Shown here in pieces: positions 1 to 8,076 of a stretch of 53,026 nucleotides of DNA. The stretch is from an uncultured Rickettsiales bacterium (GTDB lineage Bacteria; Pseudomonadota; Alphaproteobacteria; UBA8366). Within the stretch, counting starts at the first letter, position 1. Each line of letters begins with the position of its first letter. Position numbers and translations under genes: made by a program. The notes under the pieces were generated by a model that was not told the origin of the DNA, did no database searches, and worked only from the letters and a program-made list of their open reading frames with translations. The stretch spans positions 1-53,026 of the forward strand of contig CAJWTF010000010.1 in assembly GCA_913046825.1 (NCBI GenBank), written 5' to 3'.

Positions 1-149
1 CACAGCTCGGCAATCGTGTCCTCGCCGCGAAGGCCGGCCAAAACAATCCGTATTTTATCTTTGGATGAATACCGCTTACGCGTCTTACGGCGAATGTCTT
101 TCACCGTTCGTTCTGCTGCATTGCGATGGCGTTCTGGGGTATCTCTCAT
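1..149 (-). CDS. IS3-family transposase OrfA, N-terminal part
   Basis: This is the first 49 codons of an OrfA-type transposase subunit, cut by the window edge. It reads MRDTPERHRN, then RRKTRKRYSSKDKIRIVLAG and LRGEDTIAEL, the basic lead-in and start of the helix-turn-helix typical of IS3-family OrfA. In complete elements OrfA is joined to the DDE-bearing OrfB by programmed frameshifting. The family call comes from this recognisable segment only; whether the copy is intact cannot be judged. Confidence 0.75.
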   Translation of the reverse strand, partial: MRDTPERHRNAAERTVKDIRRKTRKRYSSKDKIRIVLAGLRGEDTIAEL

Positions 150-234
150 TCTTCACTCCTGAGTGGTGAAGATGAGCCAAATTCTATCCCTTAAGCAATC
201 AGCGTAGTTTGTTCCATCGGCCCTGACGGGACAC
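1..234 (-). mobile_element. IS3-family insertion sequence, one end only
   Basis: The left edge carries the start of an IS3-type OrfA read on the minus strand. About 85 bases upstream of its ATG, the minus strand reads TGTCCCGTCAGGGCC starting near 234, which could be the terminal inverted repeat (IS3-family ends usually begin with TG). The rest of the element lies outside the window, so the other end, OrfB and any target duplication cannot be seen. The outer boundary at 234 is inferred. Confidence 0.6.
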
Positions 235-468
235 AAATATAAGTGTGATAATATTTTGGTGAGAGACGCTGATAAGTTGATTAACAATCATTTTTTGAAG
301 ATGAATTATATAAAATCCATAAATTTTTAGAACAAGGTTTATAAAAAGGTAATGCGTGGAGTAATTTAGGTGAAACTGAACCCATGCTATAGGAATTCTC
401 CGTTGCCGTGGAGTAGGTCCAATGGCTTCGAACTGAGCCGCTCGAAATACAAATAGAGGATTTGACCA
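150..468. other. Gene-free stretch with IS end and AT-rich patch
   Basis: No convincing gene is visible. The first part (150-234) is the leader and presumed end of the IS3 element. The stretch 235-360 is clearly richer in A and T than the flanking genes. The last part leads into the oxidoreductase at 469, with AGAGGA at 455-460 as its ribosome binding site. Two short minus-strand frames in this region look like chance open frames. Confidence 0.6.
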
Positions 469-1398
469 ATGGCGAACGACCGCTTCGGGATTCACTGGGG
501 GTATGCTGGCGGCTCTGCGCTTGCGTCCATAGAGGACGCGCGCGATGCGGCTAAATTTGCTGAAAAGGTGGGCTTTGATAGCTTATGGATCTCGCATGCC
601 AAGGGCATCGACCCTGTTGTTGCGCTGGCGTGTATCGGCGGTGACTTTCCGGACCTTGGTGAGTTGGGGACATCAGTTGTGCCGTTGTACGGCCGTCATC
701 CGGTCGGCCTCGGCCAGCTGGTGCGGACCGCTCAAAGCGCCTTGGATGGGCGGTTCACCCTTGGGGTCGGAGCCGCATCCAGGCGGCATGTCGAGGGCGT
801 GCTTGGCTTGAAGTGGGACAAACCATTCTCCTACACGCGAGAGTTCTTAGCGGCGTTGGAGCCGTTGCTTGGTGGCGAGCCGGCGGATACGGATGGCGAG
901 CAGATTTCCTCACATGCTGAGCTCGCAATCGAGGCAAAAAGAACGCCGATCTTATTGGCGGCGCTCGGTCCGCGAATGCTGCGCTTCGCTGGTAGCAAGT
1001 TGCAGGGAACGACGCTCGGTCAATGCGGACCGCGGACCATATCGACTTATATTCTGCCACATCTTCAAGCGGGTGCTGAGAGTGTAGATCGCGATACCAA
1101 ACCGCGCGTCATGGCATTGGTGCGGGTTTGTGTCACCGATGATTTTGCTGGAGCAAAAGCCCTCGCAAGAGAGATATCCGCCCATTATCAGGCTATCCCA
1201 TCCTATGCCGCAGCCACCAAGCATGAAGGTCTTGATGATGCATCCGATCTGCATTTGATTGGCAGCTGGCAGCAGATCCTTGATGGACTGGCCGAATACG
1301 CGAAGGTGGGTGCCACAGATTTAAGGATTCAGGTTGTGACGCACGATGAAAAGTCTCGCGATGCAACGCATAGCGCCCTGGCGGATTATCTTTCCTAA
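469..1398 (+). CDS. LLM-class (luciferase-like) flavin/F420 oxidoreductase
   Basis: This 309-residue protein is of typical length for the bacterial luciferase-like monooxygenase superfamily, a TIM-barrel fold binding FMN or F420. The early AAKFAEKVGFDSLWISHA, the central GRFTLGVGAASRRHVEGVLG with KWDKPFSYTREFL, and the C-terminal LIGSWQQILDGLAEYAKVGATDLR are family features. It resembles the TIGR03564-type F420-dependent group, but the choice of F420 or FMN is not decided by sequence reading alone. The start at 469 is supported by AGAGGA eight bases upstream. It stands alone after the IS end, converges with the peroxiredoxin gene, and shares a hairpin with it downstream. The substrate is unknown. 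Confidence 0.85.
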   Translation: MANDRFGIHWGYAGGSALASIEDARDAAKFAEKVGFDSLWISHAKGIDPVVALACIGGDFPDLGELGTSVVPLYGRHPVGLGQLVRTAQSALDGRFTLGVGAASRRHVEGVLGLKWDKPFSYTREFLAALEPLLGGEPADTDGEQISSHAELAIEAKRTPILLAALGPRMLRFAGSKLQGTTLGQCGPRTISTYILPHLQAGAESVDRDTKPRVMALVRVCVTDDFAGAKALAREISAHYQAIPSYAAATKHEGLDDASDLHLIGSWQQILDGLAEYAKVGATDLRIQVVTHDEKSRDATHSALADYLS

Positions 1399-1449
1399 TT
1401 TTCGAGAAGTTTCAGCCTTCCCAATTCGCATATGAGGCAGGACGAGAGA

Positions 1450-1475
1450 AACCGGGCCGCTTTCGCGACCCGGTT
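1450..1475. terminator. Hairpin between convergent genes, probable bidirectional terminator
   Basis: AACCGGG (1450-1456) pairs with CCCGGTT (1469-1475). Inside, CGC/GCG can also pair around TTTC. It sits between the convergent stops at 1398 and 1485. On the minus strand it is followed by TTTCTCTC, a weak T tract. Position and symmetry suggest a shared terminator. Confidence 0.55.
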
Positions 1476-1484
1476 GATATACGC

Positions 1485-1931
1485 TTAGCCGAGGCTATTC
1501 AGTGTCGCCAAGACCTCGTCCGGATGATCGGCCGGGGTCACTTTTGGATACACTGCCGCGACTTTGCCGTCCGGGCCGACGAGGACCGAGATACGGGTCG
1601 GTCGTGGCGAGTCCTCTTCGGCGGCGCCGTAAGCGATTGACATTGATTTGTCCGTATCGCTCAACAAGTCATAAGGAAAGTCGAACTTTTCCTTAAACGC
1701 GCGATTATCCTCGGGGCTGTCCATACTACAGCCGAGAATTACCGCATTCTTACTCTCGAAATCTTGGATTCTATCACGGAACCCGTTGCCTTCGATTGTT
1801 CAACCGGGGGTATCGGCTTTCGGATACCACCAGATCAGAACGTATTTACCCAAAAGACTGTTGAGCGAAATCGCGTCGCCCGACTGGTTCGGGATGCTGA
1901 AGGCAGGGGCCTGATCACCAACGTTAATCAT
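1485..1931 (-). CDS. Selenocysteine-containing peroxiredoxin (BCP type), TGA at the catalytic position
   Basis: From ATG at 1931 the frame runs 148 residues to TAA at 1487-1485, interrupted only by TGA at 1802-1800 (codon 44). Before it the protein reads WWYPKADTPG and after it TIEGNGFRD, so TGA sits exactly where BCP/PrxQ peroxiredoxins have the peroxidatic Cys of the TPGCT motif. The rest is an intact AhpC/TSA domain (ILGCSMDSPEDNRAF, RISVLVGPDGKVAAVYPKV). These enzymes reduce peroxides using thiols. The usual resolving Cys five residues on is Asn49; Cys68 is the only obvious other thiol. Reading TGA as selenocysteine fits the frame and a downstream hairpin. The alternative is a Cys-to-stop mutation, or a shorter product from Met70 that would lack the active site. 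No sel genes lie in the window. Confidence 0.78.
1756..1802 (-). promoter_or_regulatory. Candidate bacterial SECIS element after the in-frame TGA
   Basis: Immediately downstream of TGA (1802-1800) the minus strand can fold with ACGG (1786-1783) pairing CCGT (1779-1776) around a three-base loop GTT. An outer stem pairs TCGAA (1795-1791) with TTCGA (1760-1756). The apical loop begins with G about 17 bases after TGA, in line with bacterial SECIS hairpins, which lie inside the coding region and show a G early in the loop. The apical stem is only four pairs, so this is suggestive, not proven. Confidence 0.5.
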
Positions 1932-2114
1932 GGTTAAATCTCCCTGTTTGCGAAGACTAGTGTTTAACCTGATTTGGTTCCTTTCACCAGAGATACGAAT
2001 ACGATATCTGGCGCTTCTCCCAATTTATTATCAATTTGGAGAGCATAATGACCTAGAATTGTGGCTAGGGCGATCAAACGAAACGTGTCATGGATTTCCC
2101 GATCTGTAGTCGAT

Positions 2115-2834
2115 CTAAATCATCAACGTTTGTCCGTGATCCTTCAGCCATTTGCGCCGGACCTTGTGGTCGGGGATCACTTTCTCCACACAATCCCAAA
2201 AATCCCGCGAATGATTCAAATGATGTAGATGCGCTAATTCGTGGACAATTACGTAGTCGACGATTCGTGGCGGTGCCATCACCAGTTTCCAGTTATAGGT
2301 GATCTCTCCCTGGCCCGTGCATTTGCCCCACATGCTTTTGTAGTCGCGGAATAAGATGCGCCCCGGCGCGGCGGCCATCTGATCGGCGTAGTATCCCGTC
2401 CGGTCCGTGAATAGCGTTTCCGCTTCTTCTTTGTACCAACGTAAAAATGCCGCACGAACACTCCGCGCGCGGCGCTCTTGGATATGGGCACGCCGAGCTT
2501 GGACAACAAAGACGCCTTCTTCGAGTTCCGCTTTGGCCTTGGGGCCGTCCATGACGCGCAGCGGGTATTCTTCGCCAAGGAACAAAAATATGTCGCCGTC
2601 CACGAATTTCCGTTCGGCGATATGCGGTAACGTCGCTTTTTTAGCTAACTTGGAGCGAATCCACGGAGCCTTTTTGACCATAAGATCGTAAACTTCACGA
2701 TCCGGAACCCGCTTTGGAGCCAAGATCACAATGCCGCCATCTCGAATTGAGAGGGAGATCGATTTCTTGCGATTCGTTCTCCGAAGGAGGACCGATGCGC
2801 CTTCAAAGGTATCGAGGCGAATGGGATCAGCCAT
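2115..2834 (-). CDS. SprT/YgjP-like zinc metallopeptidase (DUF45)
   Basis: This 239-residue protein is a DUF45 (YgjP-like, WLM/SprT-related) predicted metal-dependent hydrolase. The zinc motif is clear: HELAHLHHLNHS gives His198, Glu199, His202 and His208. Before it come the family's FRDYKSMWGKCTGQGEITYN and MAPPRIVDYVIV, and the end keeps IPDHKVRRKWLKDHG. The N-terminal half is the usual beta-rich domain (SISLSIRDGGIVILAPKRVP). There is no signal peptide, so it is presumably cytoplasmic. Its start overlaps the end of the upstream ferredoxin gene by eight bases, implying one transcript. Its substrate is not known. Confidence 0.88.
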   Translation of the reverse strand: MADPIRLDTFEGASVLLRRTNRKKSISLSIRDGGIVILAPKRVPDREVYDLMVKKAPWIRSKLAKKATLPHIAERKFVDGDIFLFLGEEYPLRVMDGPKAKAELEEGVFVVQARRAHIQERRARSVRAAFLRWYKEEAETLFTDRTGYYADQMAAAPGRILFRDYKSMWGKCTGQGEITYNWKLVMAPPRIVDYVIVHELAHLHHLNHSRDFWDCVEKVIPDHKVRRKWLKDHGQTLMI

Positions 2835-3225
2835 TGGGGTCCTGAGATGGTAGAGGAAAGGCGTTGGCGAGACCGTTCAAGTCGTTGCTCTTCAGTAAGT
2901 CGAGTATTCGCGGGACGTCGGCTTCCTGTGCGCCCACAATGAAGGGTCCATTCGGCAGAATGCGCATGGTTGGCCCGAGATGACATTTGCCCATACAATG
3001 TACCTTCTCGATTTGCCAAGAAAGACCGCGCGAAGTGATGCCGGCCTCCAGGGCGGCGACCATCTCTCGGCTCCCCTTTGCCCCGCAAGACGTCAGTCGG
3101 TTGCCCGCACGGAAATTCACGCAGGCGCGCAACCATGGTTTTGCCGTTTGCGGTGTCTCGTCATTCAATGCGCTTGTCCTGTTTCCGTTCGACGGAGCTG
3201 CAATTCGTAATTCTGCGATTGGCAA
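2827..3225 (-). CDS. Thioredoxin-like [2Fe-2S] ferredoxin domain protein
   Basis: The 132-residue product carries the cysteine pattern of thioredoxin-fold [2Fe-2S] ferredoxins (the NuoE-like and Aquifex type): Cys35, Cys47, Cys77 and Cys81, in ACVNFRAGNRLTSCGAKGS and KVHCMGKCHLGPTMRI. It likely carries electrons in the cytoplasm. The first 28 residues are not part of the domain, so a later start is possible, although no better one is evident. It is the first gene of a two-gene minus-strand unit with the DUF45 peptidase. The aldehyde dehydrogenase at 3324 is divergent, leaving about 100 bases for both promoters. Confidence 0.85.
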   Translation of the reverse strand: MPIAELRIAAPSNGNRTSALNDETPQTAKPWLRACVNFRAGNRLTSCGAKGSREMVAALEAGITSRGLSWQIEKVHCMGKCHLGPTMRILPNGPFIVGAQEADVPRILDLLKSNDLNGLANAFPLPSQDPNG

Positions 3226-3323
3226 GTAAGGTTAATCTCCCTACCCTGCCATCAGGGATATGGCCAATTGTCACGATCCCTACGATATAGTGAACAAAAT
3301 TCCAACATCACGCGGTTTGAAAC

Positions 3324-4718
3324 ATGACTAATATTTCTGTGACAGCGCCTTTCGACGGTTCAGATATCTCATCTGTACCGAATGCAACGCAGCAAGATGT
3401 CGAGAATGCCCTGGCAACGGCGCATGCGCTCTATCGCGACCGCGACGGTTGGCTGTCGAAACCCCGACGCATCGAAATTTTGAAACGAACGGCGGAGATC
3501 ATCAAGGAGCGCCGCGAAGAATTGGCGCTGGAAGCCGCTCGTGAGGGCGGCAAGCCGCTGATGGACTCGCTTGTCGAAATCGACCGGGCGGCAGACGGCG
3601 TTGAGAATTGTGTCGAGGTGTTGCGGGCGGAAGGGGGCCGGGTCATTCCGATGAGCCTAAATCCGTCGTCCACCGGGCGAATTGCGTTTACACAATTTGA
3701 GCCAATTGGGCCGGTAGTAGCTGTTAGCGCCTTTAATCATCCTTTCAATTTAATCGTCCATCAGGTCACGCCGGCCATTGCGGTCGGCTGCCCCGTCATC
3801 GTCAAACCAGCGGACATCACGCCGCTTTCCTGCTTTGCTTTCGTGAAAATTCTATACGAAGCCGGATTGCCAAAGGAATGGTGCCAAATCGTGGTGCCAC
3901 AAGATTTGGATGTGGCGACCGCATTGGTGTCCGATCCGCGAAATGCCTTTTTCAGTTTCATTGGGTCGGCGCGTGTCGGTTGGATGTTGCGCTCCAAACT
4001 GGCGCCCGGTACGCGCTGCGCGCTTGAGCATGGCGGTGCAGCCCCGGTGATTTTGGCGGCGGACGCCGATCTCGGCGATGCGCTGCCGCGTCTTGCCAAG
4101 GGCGGCTTCTATCATGCGGGCCAAGTCTGCGTGTCCGTTCAACGGATATTTGCTCATTCTTCGATTGCCGAGAATGCAGCTGCGACTTTGGCTGAGCTGG
4201 GTGCGAAGATGAAGGTCGGCGATCCGACCTCCCGTGATACGGAAGTGGGTCCGTTGATTCGTTCGGCTGAGGTCGACCGGGTTGATGAATGGGTGCAGGC
4301 GGCAATTGCAGGCGGTGCAAAATGCCTGACAGGCGGTGAGCGGATATCGGAAAGCTGCTACAAGCCAACGGTCCTCTTGAACCCGCCGGAGGATGCCAAT
4401 GTCTCGACGATGGAAATTTTTGGGCCGGTCATTTGCGTCTATTCCTATGACGATATCGATGACGCCATTGAGAAGGCTAACTCGCTTCCCGTCTCGTTCC
4501 AGGCGGCGGTCATGACTAAGGATATTGACACCGCGATGCGTGTCTATAACCGTATCGATGCGACGGCGGTGATGGTCAACGAGCACACGGCTTTCCGGGT
4601 CGATTGGATGCCGTTCGCCGGTGCACGCCAGTCGGGTCACGGTGTCGGCGGAATTCCTTACTCCATGCATGAAATGCAAATCGAAAAGATGATGGTTCTG
4701 CGCTCCGACGAATTGTAG
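3324..4718 (+). CDS. NAD(P)-dependent aldehyde dehydrogenase
   Basis: This 464-residue ALDH-superfamily enzyme oxidises an aldehyde to a carboxylate. The catalytic set is complete: Asn138 in SAFNHPFN, Lys161 in VIVKPAD, Glu235 in CALEHGGAAP and the nucleophile Cys269 in HAGQVCVSVQRI. EIFGPVICVY near the C-terminus is the usual coenzyme-contacting segment. The closest look is to the lactaldehyde/phosphonoacetaldehyde dehydrogenase side of the family, but specificity cannot be read off. Nitrile hydratase alpha starts only nine bases after its stop, so the four genes 3324-6372 probably form one operon. An aldehyde-oxidising partner would fit nitrile or aldoxime metabolism, by inference. Confidence 0.9.
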   Translation: MTNISVTAPFDGSDISSVPNATQQDVENALATAHALYRDRDGWLSKPRRIEILKRTAEIIKERREELALEAAREGGKPLMDSLVEIDRAADGVENCVEVLRAEGGRVIPMSLNPSSTGRIAFTQFEPIGPVVAVSAFNHPFNLIVHQVTPAIAVGCPVIVKPADITPLSCFAFVKILYEAGLPKEWCQIVVPQDLDVATALVSDPRNAFFSFIGSARVGWMLRSKLAPGTRCALEHGGAAPVILAADADLGDALPRLAKGGFYHAGQVCVSVQRIFAHSSIAENAAATLAELGAKMKVGDPTSRDTEVGPLIRSAEVDRVDEWVQAAIAGGAKCLTGGERISESCYKPTVLLNPPEDANVSTMEIFGPVICVYSYDDIDDAIEKANSLPVSFQAAVMTKDIDTAMRVYNRIDATAVMVNEHTAFRVDWMPFAGARQSGHGVGGIPYSMHEMQIEKMMVLRSDEL

Positions 4719-4727
4719 GCCGCGGGG

Positions 4728-5342
4728 ATGGGGCATTCACACGATCACACCGACCCTCCCAGTGATCTTGAGTTGCGGGTCAAAGCACTCGAATCGCTTT
4801 TGATCGAAAAGGGATTGGTTGATCCGGCGGCCCTCGATGTTTTAATCGATACCTACGAGCATAAGGTCGGGCCGCGCAACGGCGCGAAGGTCGTCGCTAA
4901 AGCTTGGACCGAACCAGACTATAAGGCTTGGCTTCTGGAAGATGCGGGGGAAGCGATCGCGTCTCTTGGTTTCACCGGCCGCCAAGGCGAACACATGATG
5001 ACGGTAGAGAACACGCCGTCGCTCCATAATGTGGTCGTCTGCACCTTGTGTTCTTGCTATCCGTGGCCGGTGTTAGGGCTGCCCCCTGTTTGGTACAAAG
5101 CCGCGCCTTATCGCTCCCGTGTCGTGTCGGACCCGCGTGGCGTGTTACGGGAATTCGGAACTGAGTTGCCGGATGATATGGAAGTCCGCGTTTGGGATTC
5201 GACCGCGGAGATGCGCTATCTGGTGCTGCCCCTACGGCCGGAGGGAACGGAGAATTGGACCGCCGATCGCTTAGAGGCGTTGGTCACGCGCAACTCGATG
5301 ATTGGTGTCGAGATCGCATCATCGCCGGATGAAGACCGATGA
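4728..5342 (+). CDS. Nitrile hydratase alpha subunit, cobalt type
   Basis: The 204-residue protein is the metal-binding subunit of nitrile hydratase, which hydrates nitriles to amides. The metal site is Cys105-Thr-Leu-Cys108-Ser-Cys110 ([17 protein letters not shown]). Threonine after the first cysteine marks the non-corrin cobalt type; iron enzymes have serine. In active enzymes Cys108 and Cys110 are oxidised to sulfinate and sulfenate. [19 protein letters not shown] is also highly conserved. The N-terminus is His- and Asp-rich ([10 protein letters not shown]). Its stop overlaps the beta-subunit start by four bases (ATGA). Confidence 0.95.
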   Translation: MGHSHDHTDPPSDLELRVKALESLLIEKGLVDPAALDVLIDTYEHKVGPRNGAKVVAKAWTEPDYKAWLLEDAGEAIASLGFTGRQGEHMMTVENTPSLHNVVVCTLCSCYPWPVLGLPPVWYKAAPYRSRVVSDPRGVLREFGTELPDDMEVRVWDSTAEMRYLVLPLRPEGTENWTADRLEALVTRNSMIGVEIASSPDEDR

Positions 5343-5998
5343 ATGGCGGTCATGATTTGGGTGGCATGCACGGCCTTGGACCTATCAATCCGGAGCCGGA
5401 GAATGAAGAGCCCGTATTCCATGCGGAATGGGAACGGCGGGCCTTCGCGCTTAATCTGGCGACGGGCTTTCTTGGCAAATGGAATATCGATCAAGGACGC
5501 CACGCGCGTGAGCGACAGCATCCGGGCGACTATCTTCGCAATACCTATTACGAAAACTGGCTTGCGGGATTGGAAACGTTGCTTGTCGAAGCAGGGCTTG
5601 TGAGTGAAAAGGAATTGCGCACGGCGGCGCCGGTCGGGAAAGTCGAAGACGTGCGAGTTTTGACGGCGGAGAATGTGGAAGCTGTGCTCGCCAAGGGCGG
5701 GCCGACGACCCTGGATATCCCGCTTCAGCCGCGATTTGGTCCGGGTGACCGTGTCCGTGTCGTGAACATCCATCCGGATGGCCATACCCGGGCGCCGCGA
5801 TATGCACGGGGGAAGACCGGGACGGTTGAATTCGATCATGGCGTCCACATTTTTGCGGATAAAAACGCCCATGGCACGAAAGAGGGACAGCGTCTCTACA
5901 GCGTACAATTCAATGGTGATAGGTTGTGGGGCGCCGACGGCAATTCCCTGGACATGGTGCGGATCGATTTGTGGGAGCCGCATCTGGAGCCGGTGTAA
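5339..5998 (+). CDS. Nitrile hydratase beta subunit
   Basis: This 219-residue beta subunit begins [16 protein letters not shown], the diagnostic N-terminus. The helical part carries [12 protein letters not shown] and [13 protein letters not shown], and the C-terminal SH3-like barrel carries [31 protein letters not shown] and [12 protein letters not shown]. It pairs with the alpha subunit to form the active site. It is translationally coupled on both sides: it overlaps alpha by four bases, and its TAA shares a base with the ATG of the accessory gene. Confidence 0.95.
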   Translation: MNGGHDLGGMHGLGPINPEPENEEPVFHAEWERRAFALNLATGFLGKWNIDQGRHARERQHPGDYLRNTYYENWLAGLETLLVEAGLVSEKELRTAAPVGKVEDVRVLTAENVEAVLAKGGPTTLDIPLQPRFGPGDRVRVVNIHPDGHTRAPRYARGKTGTVEFDHGVHIFADKNAHGTKEGQRLYSVQFNGDRLWGADGNSLDMVRIDLWEPHLEPV

Positions 5999-6372
5999 TG
6001 AGCGGTTCCGGCCTCAATATAAACCTCTTCGCGGGAGTTCCGCGCGACGGCGGCGAGCCAGTCTTCAGCGAGCCGTGGGAAGCGCACGCCTTCGCGATGG
6101 TGGTGCGGTTGAACGAGGCAGGTGTGTTCACCTGGGTTGAATGGGCGTCAACGCTGGCGGCTGAAATTGAACGAGCGCAGGCCGACGGAGACCGAGACTT
6201 AGGTGACACTTATTACCGACATTGGTTGAATGCGCTGGAAACGCTTGTCGCGCGTAAGGGATTGCTGGACTTGTCCGATATGGCGCGGCGCAAAGAGGAA
6301 TGGCGTCGCGCCTATCTGGCGACGCCGCATGGCGAGCCGATTGACTTGTCTCAAGGGCATAACAACGACTAA
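5998..6372 (+). CDS. Nitrile hydratase accessory protein (activator, P14K-like)
   Basis: Starting at ATG 5998, coupled to the beta stop, the 124-residue protein resembles the N-terminal helical half of the beta subunit: EPVFSEPWEAHAFAMVVRLN, FTWVEWASTLAAEIERA and DTYYRHWLNALETLVARKG. Such beta-homologous small proteins are the self-subunit-swapping chaperones of cobalt nitrile hydratases, exchanging a metal-loaded alpha subunit into the enzyme. A longer start in the same frame at 5926 would lie inside the beta gene and is less likely. It is the last gene of the cluster; no amidase follows. Confidence 0.9.
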   Translation: MSGSGLNINLFAGVPRDGGEPVFSEPWEAHAFAMVVRLNEAGVFTWVEWASTLAAEIERAQADGDRDLGDTYYRHWLNALETLVARKGLLDLSDMARRKEEWRRAYLATPHGEPIDLSQGHNND

Positions 6373-6463
6373 ACAGGATCTCGTGTAACCAAACCACTCC
6401 CTCCAGCATTAATGTATTAAGACAGAGCGACCGACGGAGGGGAACCGGGTTCGGTGTTCTGGC

Positions 6464-6502
6464 ATGAAACCTTGGCAGGCTAGCAGCGTTCCAAGGTTTC
6501 AT
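6464..6502. repeat. Perfect 12-bp inverted repeat downstream of the nitrile hydratase genes
   Basis: ATGAAACCTTGG (6464-6475) and CCAAGGTTTCAT (6491-6502) are perfect complements around a 15-base loop. It overlaps a 10-base palindrome, CATTCGAATG (6500-6509). It lies in the 196-base gap between the nitrile hydratase accessory gene and gor. There is no T tract, so it could be a terminator-like RNA hairpin or an operator for gor. I cannot tell which. Confidence 0.5.
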
Positions 6503-6568
6503 TCGAATGACTGACAGTATATCGAATCGCGTCCACTCGAATGGGACGATATTGAGGAGAAGGGTGTT

Positions 6569-7945
6569 ATGGCCGAGTTTGACTATGATATGTTTGTGAT
6601 CGGTATTGGATCGGGAGGCGTTCGCGCGGCCCGTTTCGCGGCGAATTTTGGCGCAAAGGTCGCGGCGGCAGAAGACCGATATATGGGCGGAACCTGCGTC
6701 AATGTCGGCTGTATCCCAAAGAAACTCTTCGTCTATGCATCGCATTTTGCGCATGATTTCGAAGATGCGGCGGCATACGGCTGGACAGTCGGCGAGACGA
6801 CTTTCGATTGGCCGACCTTACGCGATAACAAAGACAAGGAAATCACCCGCCTTAACGGTATATACGAGAATATGCTCGGCAATGCTGGGGTAGATGTTTT
6901 CAATGCGCGCGCAACCGTCGTCGATCCGCACACGGTCGAAGTCGCCGGCAAGCAAGTGACTGCAAAGTATATCCTAGTTGCGACCGGAGGCTGGCCGGTG
7001 GTGCCCAATATCCCGGGCAAGGAACATGCGATCACCTCGAACGAATTTTTCCAGATGGAGAAATTTCCAAAGCGGGCCATCGTCGTCGGCGGCGGTTACA
7101 TCGCTGTCGAATTGACCGGTGTCTTTCATGGATTGGGCGTCGACGTGACGCAGCTTTATCGTGGGCCGCATTTCCTGCGCGGATTCGACGAAGACGTGCG
7201 ACATCATCTCGCCGATGAGATGCGCAAACAAAAGGTGGATCTTCGGTTCAACGCAAATATTGCGCAGATCGAGAAAGACGGCGATGAGTTGATTGCGGAC
7301 CTTGAGGACGGGACCCAGATGCGGACCGACGTTATCCTCTATGCGACGGGCCGGGCGCCGAATTCGAGAGGAATTGGTCTTGAGGAAGCGGGCGTTGAAT
7401 TAGGCAAAGGCGGCGCAGTCGTCGTCGATGAAGGTTTCAAAACCTCGGTGCCGTCAATTTACGCCCTCGGCGATGTCATAGACCGGGTGCAACTGACGCC
7501 GGTGGCCTTGGCGGAAGGGATGGTCGTCGTCAATGCACTTTTCAACGACAAGGCGGGCGCGGTCGATTATTCGAATATTCCAACTGCTGTCTTCAGCCAA
7601 CCGAGCATTGGGACCGTTGGCATGACCGAGGCGCAGGCGCGGGATAAGCACGGCAAGGTCGATGTCTATATGTCCGAATTCAAGGCCCTGAAGCACACGT
7701 TAACGGGCAGAGACGAGCGGACGCTGATGAAGATGATCGTACACCCGGAGACGGATGTCGTTCTTGGCGTCCATATGGTCGGCCCCGAAGCGGGCGAGAT
7801 CATTCAAGGGATCGGCATCGCGCTCAAAGCGGGCGCGACTAAGGCGACCTTCGATTCGACGATCGGCATCCATCCAACGTCGGCGGAAGAATTCGTCACG
7901 ATGCGAGAGAAAGTTCCGGACGAGGATCGCCGCGCTGCAAAATAA
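6569..7945 (+). CDS. gor: Glutathione-disulfide reductase
   Basis: This 458-residue FAD enzyme reduces oxidised glutathione with NADPH. The N-terminal FAD site ([19 protein letters not shown]) is followed by the redox pair Cys43/Cys48 in [13 protein letters not shown]. The NAD(P) Rossmann motif is [13 protein letters not shown], the second FAD site is [16 protein letters not shown], and the C-terminal dimer-face base is His435 with Glu440 in [10 protein letters not shown]. The CVNVGC motif and length fit Gor; trypanothione or mercuric reductases are less likely. The start has a strong GGAGAAGG site. It has its own upstream region and a strong hairpin downstream, so it is probably monocistronic, acting in cytoplasmic thiol homeostasis. 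Confidence 0.92.
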   Translation: MAEFDYDMFVIGIGSGGVRAARFAANFGAKVAAAEDRYMGGTCVNVGCIPKKLFVYASHFAHDFEDAAAYGWTVGETTFDWPTLRDNKDKEITRLNGIYENMLGNAGVDVFNARATVVDPHTVEVAGKQVTAKYILVATGGWPVVPNIPGKEHAITSNEFFQMEKFPKRAIVVGGGYIAVELTGVFHGLGVDVTQLYRGPHFLRGFDEDVRHHLADEMRKQKVDLRFNANIAQIEKDGDELIADLEDGTQMRTDVILYATGRAPNSRGIGLEEAGVELGKGGAVVVDEGFKTSVPSIYALGDVIDRVQLTPVALAEGMVVVNALFNDKAGAVDYSNIPTAVFSQPSIGTVGMTEAQARDKHGKVDVYMSEFKALKHTLTGRDERTLMKMIVHPETDVVLGVHMVGPEAGEIIQGIGIALKAGATKATFDSTIGIHPTSAEEFVTMREKVPDEDRRAAK

Positions 7946-7981
7946 AATGGTTTAGTATTTCTTAACCATCAGAAGTTAAAT

Positions 7982-8021
7982 ATAAAACGGATTTTTGCAG
8001 TGCAGCAAAAATCCGTTTTAT
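7982..8021. terminator. Strong hairpin terminator after gor
   Basis: TAAAACGGATTTTTGC (7983-7998) pairs perfectly with GCAAAAATCCGTTTTA (8005-8020) around a six-base loop; A7982 and T8021 extend it to 17 pairs. T-rich sequence follows on both strands. It fits an intrinsic terminator for gor and could also act in the other direction. Confidence 0.8.
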
Positions 8022-8076
8022 TATGGCTATGGACGTAGTACAAAGACTGTAATGATCGCTATGGGAAAGTCAGCGA

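Noticed and set aside
2009..2041. Imperfect inverted repeat downstream of the DUF45 gene
   Set aside because: The arms (TCTCC, then AATT) are interrupted by a mismatch and no T tract follows; too weak to call a terminator.
3852..4736. Minus-strand open frame of 294 codons opposite the aldehyde dehydrogenase
   Set aside because: It is a shadow of a well-supported ALDH with all catalytic residues; the antisense translation is rich in His and Arg and resembles no family.
5216..5983. Minus-strand open frame of 255 codons opposite nitrile hydratase beta
   Set aside because: It is antisense to a textbook beta subunit; no ribosome site or domain was found.
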